In this document: in pieces, positions 62,225 through 64,000 of the stretch | How the letters are laid out: every line of letters begins with the position of its first letter | Numbering within the stretch: the first letter of the stretch is position 1 | NCBI RefSeq assembly: GCF_000803645.1 | Contig: NZ_CP009122.1 | Span: 3,076,501-3,140,500, forward strand | Direction: 5' to 3' | Length of the DNA stretch: 64,000 nucleotides | Source: Sphingopyxis fribergensis | Lineage (GTDB): Bacteria; Pseudomonadota; Alphaproteobacteria; Sphingomonadales; Sphingomonadaceae | The notes under the pieces: generated by a model | Seen by the model: the letters and a program-made list of their open reading frames with translations, nothing else | Database searches by the model: none | What the model was told of the DNA's origin: nothing | Made by a program: the position numbers and the translations under genes

Positions 62225-64000
62225 ATGGAATCCGGTCGCGACGACGCGCAATCAGGTTCCGCTCGCGTGTCGATTCAAAAATTGTTTGACGACACTCGCA
62301 AGCGATTGGTTGAGACTGGGACACGTAATAGGCTTGTCCACGTCAATCGCGCCAACACGCGTGGGAATGTTGTCAATGTCATAAATGAGCGCTCCGATGA
62401 CATTTGGGCGATTCTCCTTTCCGGCAAAACGATGCGTTTTCGTGCGCTCGGGCATGACGTACGCAAAGGCGATCAGGTCTCTGAAATTATCTTAGCGGAA
62501 GAACCGGAGGATGATGGAGGGGCGGATCGCTACGTCGACAATCAGTTGGATACGCGCTTGGGCCCCGACGGTCTTGCGAAGAAACTGCTCAAAATCGCAC
62601 GCGAGGCGAAAACAGCCGAGGAAGAGCAAGGCGTCAACATTCTTTACCTCGCGCTGGGTTTCCTCACGTGGTTCGAAGACCAGACTTCGGCAGTAGCGCG
62701 AGAAGCCCCGCTGGTGCTGCTTCCCGTAGAGTTGGTTCGAAACGCTCGCACATCGACTTATGATTTGCGAATGCGTGACGAAGATCTGATTACAAATCTG
62801 CCGTTGCAACAGCGCCTCATGGAAGATTTCGGAATTAAGCTGCCGACGATTGAGGTTGGTGAGAATTGGAATCCGTCCAACTATTTTTCACAAGTCGATG
62901 CAGTAATTGCAGATCGCGCCCGGTGGAAGATTGATCGCGACGCGATGCAACTCGGATTTTTCTCTTTCTCGAAGTTGCTAATGTATCTTGATCTCGCGCT
63001 CGACGCGTGGCCAGACCAAACTCTGGAATCCCATGAACTAACCCGCGGCCTTTTGTACGAAGGCTTCGATGTTGAACGACCGCTGTTTGGGTCCGATGAC
63101 CGGCTTGACGACGTCCTACCTCCTGATCAAATGTTTCACGTGGTCGACGCGGACGCAAGCCAAGCGCGCGTTATCGAAGAAGTTAGAAGCGGGCGAAATC
63201 TAGTCGTCCAGGGGCCACCCGGAACCGGCAAAAGCCAGACGATTACCAATATCATCGCGGCGGCTGCCAAGGAAGGCAAAACCGTCCTTTTTGTCGCCGA
63301 AAAAATGGCGGCCCTCTCGGTAGTACATGACCGCTTGGTTAAAGTGGGCTTGGGCGAAGTCTGCCTCGAATTGCATTCAAAGACGGCCAACAAAAAGGCC
63401 GTCCTTGCCGAGATCGCCCGGACCCTCAATGCCGCCCAAGCGATCCCGGCCATGCCACAAGCGCCGCTGGCGTTGACGGAAACGCGCAATCAACTCAACC
63501 AAATCGCCGCAGCATTGCACGCCCCAATAGACGGGACGGGAGAATCGCCATTCTCCGTTCTCGCGCGTCAGGCCCGTTATATTGGAATGGACGCTCCGCC
63601 TCCGACATTCGACGCTGATCTTCTGACAAAGATGACACGGAGCCAAGAGCGGGCTTTGTCCGATGACCTCCTTGAGTTTGGCGCACTTTTACAAGTTGTT
63701 GGAGCTGCAAACCTCCATCCGTTTTGGGGGGTTCGCGCACTGGATTTGCAGCCTGTCGAGCTGTCTCGCCTTGAAGGCGATCTCGCAGCCACTGCAGACG
63801 CCGCGCGTTCTTTGCGGGATGCGCTAGACGATCCTCTTGAATTATTCGGCCTGTCGCTAGCTCGATCGCTTTCATCCATACCGGCCGTTTCCGATACGCT
63901 TCGCTGTATTACCAACTTACCCTCAGGTGAGGCAGCACTTGCGCGTGCAATCTTCGACATATCCGACGCACCAAGGCTCATTGAAGCTATTGAGACCGCT
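62225..64000 (+). CDS. DUF4011-type superfamily 1 helicase, 3' end outside window
   Basis: The frame is open from ATG 62225 (behind AGGGAAG) through the last base, giving 592 codons. The first part (about 15-290) has DUF4011 character ('LFDDTRKRLVETGTRNRLVH', 'LYLALGFLTWFE', 'APLVLLPVEL'). Walker A, 'GPPGTGKSQTITN', lies at 330-337, with 'TVLFVAEKMAALSVVHDRL' (motif Ia region) after it. Full-length relatives are well over 1,000 residues and often end in a nuclease or DUF3320 region; this end is not visible. Base use is less GC-rich than the core. Role in defence is inferred from family and context. Confidence 0.85.
   Translation, partial: MESGRDDAQSGSARVSIQKLFDDTRKRLVETGTRNRLVHVNRANTRGNVVNVINERSDDIWAILLSGKTMRFRALGHDVRKGDQVSEIILAEEPEDDGGADRYVDNQLDTRLGPDGLAKKLLKIAREAKTAEEEQGVNILYLALGFLTWFEDQTSAVAREAPLVLLPVELVRNARTSTYDLRMRDEDLITNLPLQQRLMEDFGIKLPTIEVGENWNPSNYFSQVDAVIADRARWKIDRDAMQLGFFSFSKLLMYLDLALDAWPDQTLESHELTRGLLYEGFDVERPLFGSDDRLDDVLPPDQMFHVVDADASQARVIEEVRSGRNLVVQGPPGTGKSQTITNIIAAAAKEGKTVLFVAEKMAALSVVHDRLVKVGLGEVCLELHSKTANKKAVLAEIARTLNAAQAIPAMPQAPLALTETRNQLNQIAAALHAPIDGTGESPFSVLARQARYIGMDAPPPTFDADLLTKMTRSQERALSDDLLEFGALLQVVGAANLHPFWGVRALDLQPVELSRLEGDLAATADAARSLRDALDDPLELFGLSLARSLSSIPAVSDTLRCITNLPSGEAALARAIFDISDAPRLIEAIETA

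Larger units (their letters stand above)
54503..64000. mobile_element. Left part of an integrative element (continues past the window)
   Basis: The segment begins at the broken DUF938 gene and runs to the window end. It contains a tyrosine integrase beside the junction, a RepA-like ATPase, many unknown short genes with individual terminators, an XRE regulator and large nuclease/helicase genes. Several genes use more A/T-ending codons than the core. No conjugation or structural phage genes are seen in this part, so it could be an integrative mobilisable element, a defence island or the edge of a larger ICE. The right end is not visible. Confidence 0.7.

Overview
The window looks like the chromosome of a Sphingomonadales alphaproteobacterium, most likely Sphingopyxis or a close relative. 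It is GC-rich and densely packed. It carries TonB-dependent receptors with 'IVTAR'-type N-termini, a MucR-type regulator, a Fur without CxxC motifs, an Nfu protein with the alphaproteobacterial two-domain layout, and the miaB, phoH, ybeY and corC housekeeping genes. The genus is inferred from protein style and intergenic repeats; no 16S gene is present.

Layout. 1-6 kb: a Crp/Fnr regulator, a frameshifted DUF4239-like membrane gene, and a minus-strand run of lipoprotein amidohydrolase, OprB-like porin, HdeA-like protein and glycine-zipper protein, preceded by a YciB/IspZ-like membrane protein. 6-10 kb: a divergent multidrug-efflux locus with TetR, thioesterase and HlyD/EmrA on the minus strand and an EmrB-type MFS pump on the plus strand, sharing a palindromic operator. 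10-18.8 kb: katG with a strong terminator, a tiny Gln-rich protein, a TonB receptor with a YezD-type protein, nitronate monooxygenase, and a lipoprotein followed by a decayed partial copy of itself. 18.8-25.4 kb: ptsP, a methyltransferase, and an envelope glycolipid set (UPF0104 flippase-like protein, GT-C and GT2 glycosyltransferases). 25.5-34.5 kb: GFA protein, serine hydrolase, YjbR, exported proteins, rarA, a GT4 glycosyltransferase, a ClpP-like exported protein, corC and ybeY.

34.5-40.9 kb separates ybeY from phoH/miaB, which are normally adjacent. It carries an ECF41 (SigJ) sigma factor with its carboxymuconolactone-decarboxylase partner and a near-consensus ECF41 promoter, DoxX, a small exonuclease, and a DUF6607/TonB haem-type receptor pair behind Fur-like boxes. 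It is bordered by oppositely oriented palindromic intergenic repeats. 40.9-51.8 kb is core: phoH, miaB, plsC, fur, mucR, rimI, tsaB, a nitroreductase, nfuA, a DUF429 protein, tRNA-Thr, mlaA, tRNA-Trp, an EamA transporter and a GST. 51.8-54.5 kb holds an orphan atypical gene and an acyl-CoA ligase.

54.5 kb to the window end is an integrative element that starts in a truncated DUF938 gene. It encodes a tyrosine integrase, a RepA-like AAA ATPase, unknown genes separated by their own terminators (including a tandem paralog pair of equal length), two exported or lipid-anchored proteins, an XRE regulator, an HsdR_N-type nuclease-like protein and the first 592 codons of a DUF4011 SF1 helicase. The last three genes are the best candidate for an uncharacterised defence module.
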